DNA of 30,655 nucleotides, from the NCBI GenBank assembly GCA_964430875.1, contig CAYSHP010000026.1, positions 1 through 30,655 of the forward strand, written 5' to 3'. The translations under genes and the position numbers were made by a program. Source of the stretch: M55B127 sp035269185 (lineage in GTDB: Bacteria; Bacillota; Halanaerobiia; Halanaerobiales; M55B127). Below, piece by piece: positions 16,459 to 24,758 of this stretch (the stretch's first letter is position 1; each line of letters begins with the position of its first letter). The notes below the pieces were generated by a model. That model did no database searches. It was not told the origin of the DNA and was given only the letters and a program-made list of their open reading frames with translations.

Positions 16459-17007
16459 TTAATACCAGCTAACAAGCCATTCTCTCATTTGAAAAATCTC
16501 ATTTCTTTGATTGTTTCTTATGTTTTTTGCCAGTTCATATACTTCTTCATGTTCTGCTAAACCTTTTATAATAAGCTGCTGAGACATCATAACTGCTGAC
16601 ATATGATGAAAAATCATATCTTCTAAAAAGGCTTGGTCTAACTGTTCACCTTTTAATCCTTCATAATCATCCATCATTGCCTGATATTCATAATTATTTT
16701 CTCTATTTGCATACCATTTATCTAGCCAGATCTTCATTTGTTCTATTTCTCTACTTTGAGTTTCTATTATTTTATCAGCAAAATCTTTCATTTCTTTACG
16801 ATTAGTATTCTCTTTTAATATTTTTGCTGTATACACTGCTTCTTCGTGATGAGGAATCATTTTTATTAAAAATTCGTACTCACTATTTATTGGTTCCATC
16901 ATTTGTCCATTACCCATTGGCCCCATTCCTGGTTGGGATAAAACACTATTACCGCCCAATCCAAGTATTAAAAATATAATAAACAAAACACTCATATATT
17001 TATACAT
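16459..17007 (-). CDS. Secreted DUF305 (copper-associated) protein
   Basis: The 182-residue protein has a signal peptide or N-terminal anchor (about 5-25) and a Met/Gly-rich stretch after it (PGMGPMGNGQMM). Two DUF305 repeats follow: FLIKMIPHHEEAV with REIEQMKIWL, and FLEDMIFHHMSAVMMSQQ with NEIFQMREWL. DUF305 is a ferritin-like helical fold, and the paired HH and M residues are thought to bind metal. DUF305 genes often occur with copper-resistance genes. Here the promoter carries a CsoR-like palindrome, which independently points to copper control. SD AGGAGG lies 7 nt before the ATG. The gene is monocistronic; no csoR, copA or copZ lies in the window. Confidence 0.85.
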   Translation of the reverse strand: MYKYMSVLFIIFLILGLGGNSVLSQPGMGPMGNGQMMEPINSEYEFLIKMIPHHEEAVYTAKILKENTNRKEMKDFADKIIETQSREIEQMKIWLDKWYANRENNYEYQAMMDDYEGLKGEQLDQAFLEDMIFHHMSAVMMSQQLIIKGLAEHEEVYELAKNIRNNQRNEIFQMREWLVSWY

Positions 17008-17049
17008 AAATTTACCTCCTGAAAACTTTATTTCTGTTTAATTACTTAA

Positions 17050-17078
17050 CTAATAATACCCCATTGGGGTATTATTAG
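17050..17078 (-). promoter_or_regulatory. CsoR-like operator
   Basis: A perfect inverted repeat with 13-bp arms and a 3-bp centre has the core TACCCC-ATT-GGGGTA. CsoR-family copper sensors bind exactly this type of AT-flanked G/C-tract palindrome (for example at Bacillus copZA). It starts 5 bp downstream of the -10 box, overlapping the predicted transcription start, as expected for a repressor site. Confidence 0.75.
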
Positions 17079-17082
17079 TCCT

Positions 17083-17111
17083 AGTATAACAATCAGGATT
17101 AAACTTGTCAA
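17083..17111 (-). promoter_or_regulatory. Sigma-A promoter of the DUF305 gene
   Basis: On the minus strand there is a consensus -35 TTGACA (17106-17111), a 17-bp spacer and -10 TATACT (17083-17088). This is one of the best promoters in the window, consistent with a strong promoter held off by the adjacent operator. Confidence 0.85.
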
Positions 17112-17220
17112 AATATATTACTTTAAGAACTTTTTATTATATTCACTATCATAATTATTTTTCTAATCATAGAATCCATTTTTTCTAAAGTTACCAATTA
17201 TGTAAAATAAAGGCTATTAT

Positions 17221-17331
17221 GAGGGTCTTATTGCCGATACTCTAATCGCCGGATTATACTCCATAAAAAGTACAAATATAAGATATACGGTATTTCCTAA
17301 AGCTCAGGCGCAAGAACCTATTATGTCCCTC
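17221..17331. ncRNA. Candidate structured RNA (strand uncertain)
   Basis: This is a local island of clearly higher GC than its surroundings. GAGGG (17221-17225) pairs with CCCTC (17327-17331). Inside, on the plus strand, CUU..GCC pairs with GGC..AAG, GAUAC with GUAUU, and UAAUC-GCCG-GAUUA forms a small hairpin. Nested pairings plus GC enrichment in an AT-rich genome suggest a structured RNA. I could not match it to a family (not tmRNA, RNase P, SRP, T-box or a riboswitch I know). Short open frames cross it on both strands. Confidence 0.3.
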
Positions 17332-17509
17332 TGTTGCCCTTATATTGATGGACTATGCCTCCTGTCTCTATTAAACACTTAACTGAATCTAACTTATAAT
17401 TTTTAATTAGATAATTAAAAATATTAAACTGATCTTTGATAACTTTTTCTGTGAAAGTTCTCCTGAATTTTTTAATCTCTTTATAACTAAATTTCTCCCT
17501 ATATATATT
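17321..17509 (-). pseudogene. Possible gene fragment without start codon
   Basis: A 62-codon open frame on the minus strand reads like real protein (FSYKEIKKFRRTFTEKVIKD, then CLIETGGIVHQYKGNRGT before the stop). It has no ATG, GTG or TTG. It may be a decayed transposase or other gene fragment; I cannot name a family. It overlaps the structured-RNA candidate by about 10 nt. Confidence 0.25.
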
Positions 17510-17604
17510 TTATATCAACAACCTTAACTTAATTACTAATTTAATATTTTGCCTTTAGTTTTTTTATAAATTATCAATTTTTAATGTTCAAAATATTTTT
17601 ACTT

Positions 17605-17640
17605 AAAAAATCCGCTAACCTTTAATAGAAAGGCTAACGG
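17605..17640 (-). terminator. Rho-independent terminator
   Basis: On the minus strand CCGUUAGCC(UUU) and (AAA)GGUUAGCGG pair, with two G-U pairs, and are followed by AUUUUUU. It lies 230 nt beyond another terminator at 17871-17899, so it is either a backup for the sugar-binding gene or ends an unannotated short transcript from 17650-17860. Confidence 0.7.
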
Positions 17641-17870
17641 ACTTTGATTGTCTGTTTAAATCCTAATTAATACTGACAGGGTAATGGACTTATAATATTA
17701 TTATCTATATGTTACTCTTATTATTAAATCAATAGAAAAATATATTATTCTAATTTTTAACCCGAATAATATTAAAATTTGGATCTTGAAAATTCTTAAC
17801 TATTTAGCACATAAGAATAGACATACTTAATTTAAAGTATTAAATTTCAAGTACTAACTAATCGCTGCAG

Positions 17871-17899
17871 AAAAAAACTGAAGTCAATTAAGACCTCAG
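17871..17899 (-). terminator. Terminator of the sugar transport operon
   Basis: On the minus strand CUGAGGUC and GACUUCAG pair fully (one G-U) around UUAAUU and are followed by UUUUUUU. It lies downstream of the CUT1 binding protein gene and of the permease remnant. Confidence 0.85.
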
Positions 17900-17954
17900 C
17901 TTTAATGTTTTATTTATTATCTAGGCACCTTTAAATAAGGAAGATAAGAATTAT

Positions 17955-18108
17955 TTAAGCTATTTCTTTTATATATAATACATTTATCATAACTGCTAAA
18001 TTTATAATAAATCCTAATACTATCTTTTTATAAAAATTATTTATGCCTATATGCCTAATAGAATCATTAAATTATTGATAACTCAAATTATGCCCACACC
18101 AATTATTT
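17955..18108 (-). pseudogene. Decayed 3' end of a xylH-type permease gene
   Basis: This stretch is a degenerate copy of the xylH 3' end at about 19490-19635. In the matching frame it encodes IGVGII-stop-VINNLMILLGI, and after one frameshift GINNFYKKIVLGFII, LAVMINVLYIKEIA and a stop. The intact gene has IGAIIIGVINNGMSLLGI and GINTFYQMIVKGFII, LAVMIDVLNRRETA. One in-frame stop and one frameshift show it is dead. It begins a few bases after the stop of the sugar-binding gene. It is either the remnant of a second permease gene or a partial tandem duplication. Confidence 0.85.
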
Positions 18109-18114
18109 TCCTAT

Positions 18115-19419
18115 TTATTTTACATACTCTTCATGGCTAATCTGAAAGTTTTCAAATGCCTGGTCAACATCACCAGTTCTAATAAAAGAATTTATTATGT
18201 CGTCCATAGCATTAACAAATCCTTTTGGAGCTGCAGAACCATGAACAATAGAAGGGGTTAAAGTATCATTTGCAAAGTCTTCCATTGAATCAGTTAAATA
18301 TGGATCATATTTACTCTTATCAGCATCTAAACGGGCAGGGATCGAACCTTTTATTGGATTAAATATATCCTGACCCTCTTTAGAAGCAATTATCTTCAAC
18401 CATTTTTTGGCATTTTCTGGATTTGGAGCATCCTTTGGTAGGCCAAAAGTATCAGTTATAAATACAAAAGAACCTTCTGTTCCTGGTACTGCCATCCAGC
18501 CAAATTCTTCACCAGGTGTCCAGCCTAATGTTTTTAGGTAACCTTCTGCCCAGTCGCCCATAATATTAAACCCAGCTTCACCATCATGTACTAACCCGGT
18601 AGCTTCATTCCAAGTAAGAGAAGAGTGATTTTCATTTACATACTGCATAATATCTTTAAAGTGTACAAGTGCTTCTCTAATAGCTGGATCATTAACAGAT
18701 GTTTCACCATTCCAGAGGCCATTGTAACCATCAGGACCTAAAGTAGCTACTAAAAATGTTTCAAAAACCTGACTAGCAGGCCACTTATTAGTATCACCTA
18801 ATGCAAGTGGAACTACTCCAGCTTCATCCAAGCTAGCTAAAGCAGTTTTAAAACTTGCTAAATCTGTTGGAGGTTCAACATTATTTTTTTCGAGTACTTC
18901 TTTGTTATAGAACATCGCGTTTGAACGATGAACATTAACAGGTATAGAATAATATTCACCTTTATAAGCAGTCATTTCTAAAATCTGTTGATTAAATTTA
19001 TCTTTTAAGTCCCATTCTTCTAGCAGAACAGTAATAGGTTCCATCTTACTAGCTTCAATATAGGTCTCAACTAATTCTTCGCCCCCATAAATTTTAATTT
19101 CAACATATGTATCAATTAATTCTGCACCACCATGAATTTGGAATGAATCTGGAGGATTTCCAGCCACCATTCTGGTTTTTAATACTCTCCTGGCATTAAA
19201 CCCTGCCCCACCAGCAACAGTAGAATTAACAACTTCAACATCAGGATATTCTTCATTAAAAAGTTCAATTAAAGCATTTAGAGCTTCTTTTTCTCCTCCC
19301 GCAGTCCACCAACTAAAAATTTCTACTTCTCCTTTTTGAGCCATAACTGAAAAACTGAAGACAAAAAGCAAAGAAAACATTAAAAACAGACTAAGTCCTT
19401 TACTCTTTTTAAATAACAT
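18115..19419 (-). CDS. CUT1-type sugar ABC transporter substrate-binding protein
   Basis: The 434-residue protein has a signal peptide (about 1-27, ending VMA-QKG) and the family 1 solute-binding fold: VEIFSWWTAGGEKEALNAL at the start, YYSIPVNVHRSNAMFYNKEV in the middle, then FNIMGDWAEGYL and GSIPARLDADKS. It resembles glucose/mannose binders of the GtsA group. It carries an in-frame 45-bp tandem duplication (19055-19144): residues 96-110 (HGGAELIDTYVEIKI) and 111-125 (YGGEELVETYIEASK). No CUT1 permease genes follow. It lies 68 nt after xylH with its own SD (AAGGAGG), followed by a permease remnant and a terminator. The absence of a lipobox cysteine favours a free periplasmic form. Sugar specificity is unknown. 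Confidence 0.85.
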   Translation of the reverse strand: MLFKKSKGLSLFLMFSLLFVFSFSVMAQKGEVEIFSWWTAGGEKEALNALIELFNEEYPDVEVVNSTVAGGAGFNARRVLKTRMVAGNPPDSFQIHGGAELIDTYVEIKIYGGEELVETYIEASKMEPITVLLEEWDLKDKFNQQILEMTAYKGEYYSIPVNVHRSNAMFYNKEVLEKNNVEPPTDLASFKTALASLDEAGVVPLALGDTNKWPASQVFETFLVATLGPDGYNGLWNGETSVNDPAIREALVHFKDIMQYVNENHSSLTWNEATGLVHDGEAGFNIMGDWAEGYLKTLGWTPGEEFGWMAVPGTEGSFVFITDTFGLPKDAPNPENAKKWLKIIASKEGQDIFNPIKGSIPARLDADKSKYDPYLTDSMEDFANDTLTPSIVHGSAAPKGFVNAMDDIINSFIRTGDVDQAFENFQISHEEYVK

Positions 19420-19487
19420 TTCTTGTCCTCCTTATTTTTACATTACGTTACTTCAAATCTAATAGTTTGTTAGAAACATTAAATTAT

Positions 19488-20600
19488 TTAAGCTGTTTCT
19501 CTTCTATTTAGCACATCTATCATAACTGCCAAAATTATGATAAAACCTTTAACTATCATTTGATAAAAAGTATTTATACCTAATAGACTCATTCCATTAT
19601 TAATAACTCCAATTATAATCGCACCGATTACTGTCCCACTTATTGTACCAATACCTCCCATAAAGCTAGTACCACCAATAATAACCGAGGCTATTGCATC
19701 TAACTCAAAACCAGTACCCAGATTAGGAGAGGCCCCATTTAGCCTTGAAGCTAATAAAATACCAGAGGCTGCACTTAAAACACCCGTTATTACAAAAACC
19801 ATGGTTTTGGTTCTCATTATATTTATACCAGAAAGCCAGGCAACTTTTTCATTTCCACCAATAGCATATAATTTGCGTCCAAATTTTGTTTTGCGTAAAG
19901 TATATACACCACCCAGAATAATAAAGGAAAATATTGCTACTGGAATAGGGATCCCTTTATAACCAATAAAAATTAAAAATCCGGCTGCAAAACCTGCAGC
20001 TGTCAAGACTATTTTCCCGGTAAGTTTTGCTTTGTTTTTAACTTTTTTCCCATCTTTTATTTCTACACTACCTTTAATAGAGGCAAGAATACCTAAGACC
20101 AAAACAATTACCAGTATAATTAAAGAAGGTATTTTAGGAATATAACCACTACCGATACTTGCAAAAGTCATATTTCTAACAGGTACAGAAACTCCCTGGG
20201 TTAAAACCAGACCCATACCTCTGGCGATAGTCATGACTCCGAGTGTTATAATAAATGGATGAATATCAAATTTAGCACTCATAAATCCATTGAAAAATCC
20301 AAAAACACCACCAACAGCCACTAGAGTTACTATAATCGCTAACCACATAGATAAACCAGACTGCATCAACAATGTAACAACAACAGCTGCCAATCCTACT
20401 ATAGAACCCACAGATAGATCAATACCTGCAAGTAAAATAACCATTGTCATACCAACAGCTATAATGCCATTTATAGTGACCTGACGCACTAAATTAGTTA
20501 AATTTCTAGGACTTAAAAATGAAGAGGATAAAAAACTTAAACCAATTATTAAAAAGATCAGGGCTACAAATGTACCATTACTTTTTATAAATTTTTTCAA
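19488..20600 (-). CDS. xylH: CUT2 sugar ABC transporter permease, XylH-type
   Basis: This 370-residue inner-membrane permease has about ten transmembrane helices. CUT2 motifs include GIIAVGMTMVILLAGIDLSVGS, FIITLGVMTIARG, KFGRKLYAIGGNEKVAWLSG (the cytoplasmic coupling loop) and ASVIIGGTSFMGGIGTISGT. The larger middle region with a charged insert (KGSVEIKDGKKVKNKAK) is typical of XylH rather than the shorter RbsC. The start is TTG, with AAAGGAG about 10 nt upstream; no in-frame ATG fits better. It begins 15 nt after the xylG stop. It pairs with XylG and XylF in xylose-type uptake. A decayed copy of its 3' end lies at 17955-18108. Confidence 0.88.
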   Translation of the reverse strand: MKKFIKSNGTFVALIFLIIGLSFLSSSFLSPRNLTNLVRQVTINGIIAVGMTMVILLAGIDLSVGSIVGLAAVVVTLLMQSGLSMWLAIIVTLVAVGGVFGFFNGFMSAKFDIHPFIITLGVMTIARGMGLVLTQGVSVPVRNMTFASIGSGYIPKIPSLIILVIVLVLGILASIKGSVEIKDGKKVKNKAKLTGKIVLTAAGFAAGFLIFIGYKGIPIPVAIFSFIILGGVYTLRKTKFGRKLYAIGGNEKVAWLSGINIMRTKTMVFVITGVLSAASGILLASRLNGASPNLGTGFELDAIASVIIGGTSFMGGIGTISGTVIGAIIIGVINNGMSLLGINTFYQMIVKGFIIILAVMIDVLNRRETA

Positions 20601-20615
20601 ATTTATTCAACTCCT

Positions 20616-22139
20616 TTACTTATTGCCAGTAGCATATTTCATTATAGTCTCCTCATCTGCTTCTTCATGTTCTAAAACTGCAGTTTTTTTCCCTTCTGAT
20701 ATGACCAAAATTCGATCACTCATCCCCATAATTTCTGGTAATTCAGAAGAAATCATTATCACTGTTACTCCCTGTTCTACAAGCTGATTCATTAAGCGAT
20801 AGACCTCTGTTTTTGCCCCAACATCTATTCCTCTTGTTGGTTCATCAAGTATTAAAACATTTGATTCTGTAATCAACCATTTACCAATTACAACTTTTTG
20901 CTGATTTCCACCACTTAGCTTTTCAACATTAACATCAAGGTTAGGTGTTTTAATATTTAATTCATTAACATATTTTTCAGCGATTTTTCTTTCAGCAAGA
21001 TAATCCATCACAAAATTTGAACTGAATTTTTCTATAGACGGTAATGTCATATTAATAACTAAATCTTTATCAAGTAAAAGTCCCAGCTCTTTTCTATCTT
21101 CAGTAATTAAAGCAATTCCATTTTCTATAGCATCAGCGGGTGATTCTATTTTAAGTTCTATACCATCATAAAATATTTTCCCCTGTCTTTTTTTGCCATA
21201 AACTCCAAAAATAGCATTAACTAGCTCTGTTCTTCCTGCTCCCATTAAACCAGAAATACCTAATATTTCTCCCTTATAGGCTGTGAAAGAAACATCCTCT
21301 ACTAAATACTTGTCAGGATTAAAAGGATCAGGTATGGTAATATTTTTTACTTCAAGAGTTTTTTCTTCACGTTCAAAACTTTTTTTGGGAAAAAGATCAT
21401 CAATATCTCTTCCAACCATTCTGTTTATTATTTCTTCTATAGTAACATTCTTTATTTGTATTTTATCTCCAATTGTTGCCCCATCTCTTAAAACTACAAC
21501 AGAATCAGCTATTACTTCAATCTCTTCCATTTTGTGAGATATATATATCATAGAAACTCCACTTGCTTTGAGATCATTTATAACTGTAAATAACTCTTTT
21601 ATTTCCGAATCAGTTAAAGCAGATGTAGGTTCATCGAAAACTAATATCCTCGTATCTAAAGAAAGAGCTTTAGCGATTTCTACCATCTGCTGTTTACCTA
21701 CAGTTAAATCACCAAGGTCCATTCTAGGATCAATATCCATATTTAAACGTGTCAACACTTTTGCTGCTTCGTGATACATTTCATTCCACTTAATTCCACC
21801 AAATTTATTTAGAGGTTGTCTATCTAAAAATATATTTTCAGCCACAGATAGATCTGGTAGTAGATTTAATTCCTGATGGATAATTCCTATGCCGGCTTCT
21901 TCAGCTTCTCTGGTGTTTTCAAAACGGACAATTTCGTCATCCAAATAAATATCTCCTTCATAAGTGGGATAAGGCCAGACTCCACTTAAAACATTCATTA
22001 AAGTTGATTTTCCGGCTCCATTTTCTCCAACTAGTGCAATTATTTCTGCCTTTTCCAATTTAAAATTCACATGATCTAGAGCCCTTACTCCAGGAAAATC
22101 TTTAATAATGTTATTCATTTCCAGAATTTCTTCAGCCAT
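20616..22139 (-). CDS. xylG: CUT2 sugar ABC transporter ATPase, XylG-type
   Basis: This 507-residue protein is a tandem fusion of two ABC ATPase domains, as in XylG/RbsA. Domain 1 has Walker A GENGAGKST (38-46), signature LTVGKQQMVEIAKAL and Walker B ILVFDEPTSALT. Domain 2 (about 260-500) has the degenerate Walker A GLMGAGRTE usual for this family, signature LSGGNQQKVVIGKWL and Walker B VLILDEPTRGIDVG. SD GGAGGAGG lies 7 nt before the ATG. It is the middle gene of xylFGH, 101 nt after xylF and 15 nt before xylH. Confidence 0.9.
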   Translation of the reverse strand: MAEEILEMNNIIKDFPGVRALDHVNFKLEKAEIIALVGENGAGKSTLMNVLSGVWPYPTYEGDIYLDDEIVRFENTREAEEAGIGIIHQELNLLPDLSVAENIFLDRQPLNKFGGIKWNEMYHEAAKVLTRLNMDIDPRMDLGDLTVGKQQMVEIAKALSLDTRILVFDEPTSALTDSEIKELFTVINDLKASGVSMIYISHKMEEIEVIADSVVVLRDGATIGDKIQIKNVTIEEIINRMVGRDIDDLFPKKSFEREEKTLEVKNITIPDPFNPDKYLVEDVSFTAYKGEILGISGLMGAGRTELVNAIFGVYGKKRQGKIFYDGIELKIESPADAIENGIALITEDRKELGLLLDKDLVINMTLPSIEKFSSNFVMDYLAERKIAEKYVNELNIKTPNLDVNVEKLSGGNQQKVVIGKWLITESNVLILDEPTRGIDVGAKTEVYRLMNQLVEQGVTVIMISSELPEIMGMSDRILVISEGKKTAVLEHEEADEETIMKYATGNK

Positions 22140-22240
22140 CTATTTTCCTCCTCCAAATGTAATCATATATGAAACAGTCCCACCAGAAATAACAAATGAA
22201 AATGTGGTTTAATTATTTTTAAATGTTTTTCAAAAGTTAA

Positions 22241-23341
22241 TTAATCTTCCTCATAGATCTCTTCTACATCATGATAACCATCAGCCACAACTGTTTTTCT
22301 TATATTATCTTTATTAACTACTACAATTTCTGTTACTACTGTAGGTATATCCTTATTCCCATTATTTACGAAACGATCAATTTCTACTATGTCTTTAATT
22401 TCTCTATCTGGATTCTTAGCAATAGCAACTGCTACTTCTGCTGCTGTATAAGCTAAAGGCTTAACTTTTTTAAATATTTCTATTGACTGTTTGCCCTGTG
22501 CAATATATCTTATATTTACTAAATCAGCATCAGAACCTGCCACAAAAACTTTGTCTGTATCTGCCATACCCTGTGCTTCTAAAGCTCTTACGGCACCCGA
22601 TGCGAGTCCACTATTATTTGCTATTACTGCATCGATCTGATTATCATATTTAGTAAGAGCATTTTCTGTTGTAGCCATAGCTAGATCAGGAGACCAGCCC
22701 TCATGACTTTGATCTACAACTAATTCTAAACCATCGTATTTTTCAACTGTATCTAAAACTCCCTGAGAAAATGCATTAGCATTAGAATCTCCAGGTTGTC
22801 CTCTTAATAAAACAACATTACCTTTTACTTCTCCTCTATTTTCTTTAAACCACTCAACCATAGCTTCACCCTGCATTACACCTACAGCCCAGCTGTCCTG
22901 GGTAATAAAAACATCTACATTACTATTCATAATTAAAGAATCATAGTTAATAATAGCTACTCCAGAATCATGAGCCATTTTTACCATATTACTAGCTGTG
23001 CCAGTATTAACGGGCTGCATAACTATTACATCAGCACCCTGAGTTAACATATTTTCAAATTTAGCAAGCTGTGAATTTTCATTATTATTAGCAGAGTCAA
23101 AAATAACTTCATCAGCACCCACTTCTTCTGCTTTCTCTATAAATGAATCCCTATCTTTTATATATCTTTCTTCCTGCATGGTTTTTAATAAAAAACCAAC
23201 TTTAATTACACCATCATCAGCATGACCATCGTCACCACCTAATAAATTGCTTAACCATCCACCACCATCTTCAGCGAAAACAGACATTGTCATTAAGGAA
23301 ACGAGTAATAGAACAACCAACAAAATACTTAATCTCTTCAT
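22241..23341 (-). CDS. xylF: D-xylose-type periplasmic binding protein XylF
   Basis: This is a 366-residue periplasmic sugar-binding protein with a signal peptide (about 1-23, ending VFA-EDG). XylF hallmarks are VGFLLKTMQEERYIKDRDSF, SANNNENSQLAKFENML, ADVIVMQPVNTGTASNM and INYDSLI...NVDVFITQD. An Asp/Gly-rich insert (GGGWLSNLLGGDDGHADDG) follows the signal peptide. The real start is the ATG at 23341: AGGAGG lies 7 nt upstream, whereas the longer frame begins at a TTG upstream of the SD. It is the first gene of xylFGH and faces the sensor genes upstream. The substrate is most likely D-xylose or a close pentose. Confidence 0.88.
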   Translation of the reverse strand: MKRLSILLVVLLLVSLMTMSVFAEDGGGWLSNLLGGDDGHADDGVIKVGFLLKTMQEERYIKDRDSFIEKAEEVGADEVIFDSANNNENSQLAKFENMLTQGADVIVMQPVNTGTASNMVKMAHDSGVAIINYDSLIMNSNVDVFITQDSWAVGVMQGEAMVEWFKENRGEVKGNVVLLRGQPGDSNANAFSQGVLDTVEKYDGLELVVDQSHEGWSPDLAMATTENALTKYDNQIDAVIANNSGLASGAVRALEAQGMADTDKVFVAGSDADLVNIRYIAQGKQSIEIFKKVKPLAYTAAEVAVAIAKNPDREIKDIVEIDRFVNNGNKDIPTVVTEIVVVNKDNIRKTVVADGYHDVEEIYEED

Positions 23342-23385
23342 TAATATACCTCCTAAAAGTTTTCTCAATGTGAACCATTATTAGC

Positions 23386-23401
23386 TTATAAGTACTTATA
23401 A
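23386..23401. promoter_or_regulatory. 16-bp perfect palindrome upstream of xylF
   Basis: TTATAAGTACTTATAA is a perfect inverted repeat 45-60 bp upstream of the xylF start. On the minus strand it follows two AGACAA direct repeats (9-bp period, about 23424-23438). No consensus -35/-10 pair is present, as expected for an activator-dependent promoter. These are candidate sites for the AraC-type regulator or a repressor; this is inference. Confidence 0.4.
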
Positions 23402-23510
23402 TTCACAAAGAGTTGTCTGATTTGTCTAAATTGTATATAAAATTCTGAAAATAAACCATGGAATATTTTTTTAAACCCTTTAATATTTTTGGTATTAGTA
23501 AATTTAAACC

Positions 23511-23579
23511 AAAAAATCCCCTTACTGATAAACAGATTTTTATCATTTAACCTGTCCATCATAAGGGGATAATCTCATG
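23511..23579 (-). terminator. Terminator of the sensor operon
   Basis: On the minus strand UCCCCUUA and UAAGGGGA form the outer stem of a long hairpin whose inner arms UGAU..ACAG also pair, followed by UUUUUU. It lies just after the response regulator stop and insulates the sensor genes from xylFGH. Confidence 0.8.
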
Positions 23580-23608
23580 ACTTATAATTTTAATTAAATA
23601 TTTATTTT

Positions 23609-24757
23609 TTAGAAAAGATTAATATTATCTCGATAAGTTGTTGGAGAAGCTCCGACTAGTTTTTTAAACCAGGAGCTAAAATAATACGCGTCATTAAAGC
23701 CAAGTTTATTTGCTATTTGATAAATTTTGTAATCAGTAGTTTTTAATAATTCTTTAGCTTTATTTAATTTAAGCATATTTAAATAGTCACTAAAACTTTC
23801 ACCTGTTTTTTCATGAAATAAATTACTTAAATGACCTATGCTTAAATTAAAACTTTTTGCCATCTCACTTAACGTAATTCCATCTTGATAGTTTTCAGCA
23901 ATATATTTTTTCATTTCATTTATCATATCCTCATTTCTACCACCAGGGACAAAAGCTATTAGATCATGTAACCTGAGCATAAATTCTTTTAGCATATTAT
24001 CTATTTCTTCTAAATTTTCATAATTGATACTTTTCATTTTATCCTGATCAATTATTTCCATTAAATCTTCCGCTCCATAATCCAGCTCTTTAATAACCCT
24101 AAAACTTTCTAAAATTAGATTGTTTAAAATAACATATAACTTTTCTCTATTTAACGAGGTATTTTCAATCTCCTTCATAATTTTGTTAACCGTTTTTAAG
24201 ATATCTTCTTTACTACCTCTTTTTAAAACTGCATCAAGCTGAACCCTATTTAAAATCAAAGATTGCCTCTGAAAAAAATTATTATCAACTAACCAGTTAT
24301 AGATATTATCTAATTTATTATCATTAATATAATTTGAAATTTCTCCTCTAAGGCCGGCCAGTTTTTCTTTATTATTTTTTTCTTTTATTAAATCCTCACG
24401 AGCTCTATTTACAACTTCAAGTAATTTTTTTGAACGAAATGGTTTTAAAAGATAATCATTAACACCAAAACGTATTGATTTTTGAGCATATTCAAATTCA
24501 GCATAACCGGAAATAACTATTACCTTAAGATGTTCACTTAAATTTTTAGCTTTTTTTATTAAATTCATACCATTTAATTTTGGCATCTGAATATCAGTTA
24601 CTAATATATTAATTTCTTCTTTTTCAACTATTTTTAATGCTTCCCTACCATCTGTTGCAGAAAAAACTTGATATCCATTTGCTTGCCAGTCAGTATTATT
24701 AATCAGTTTATCTCGAATTGGTTTTTCATCATCAACAACCAGTAGTTTATAAGGCAA
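23609..24757 (-). CDS. YesN-type response regulator (REC-AraC)
   Basis: The product has an N-terminal receiver domain (about 1-120: LLVVDDEKPIRDKL, phospho-acceptor D55 in ILVTDIQMPK, DYLLKPF with the conserved lysine). A variable linker (about 125-275) precedes an AraC-type double helix-turn-helix at the C-terminus (about 280-382: GITLSEMAKSFNLSIGHLSNLFHEKTGESFSDYL, YQIANKLGFNDAYYFSSWFKKLVGASPTTYR). I place the start at the TTG at 24757, one nt after the kinase stop. GAGGGGGT lies 7 nt upstream, and the protein then begins MPYKLLVVDDE, the family norm. The next TTG, 8 codons earlier, lacks an SD. It is probably the activator of xylFGH; it is translationally coupled to the kinase. Confidence 0.88.
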   Translation of the reverse strand: MPYKLLVVDDEKPIRDKLINNTDWQANGYQVFSATDGREALKIVEKEEINILVTDIQMPKLNGMNLIKKAKNLSEHLKVIVISGYAEFEYAQKSIRFGVNDYLLKPFRSKKLLEVVNRAREDLIKEKNNKEKLAGLRGEISNYINDNKLDNIYNWLVDNNFFQRQSLILNRVQLDAVLKRGSKEDILKTVNKIMKEIENTSLNREKLYVILNNLILESFRVIKELDYGAEDLMEIIDQDKMKSINYENLEEIDNMLKEFMLRLHDLIAFVPGGRNEDMINEMKKYIAENYQDGITLSEMAKSFNLSIGHLSNLFHEKTGESFSDYLNMLKLNKAKELLKTTDYKIYQIANKLGFNDAYYFSSWFKKLVGASPTTYRDNINLF

Positions 24758-24758
24758 A

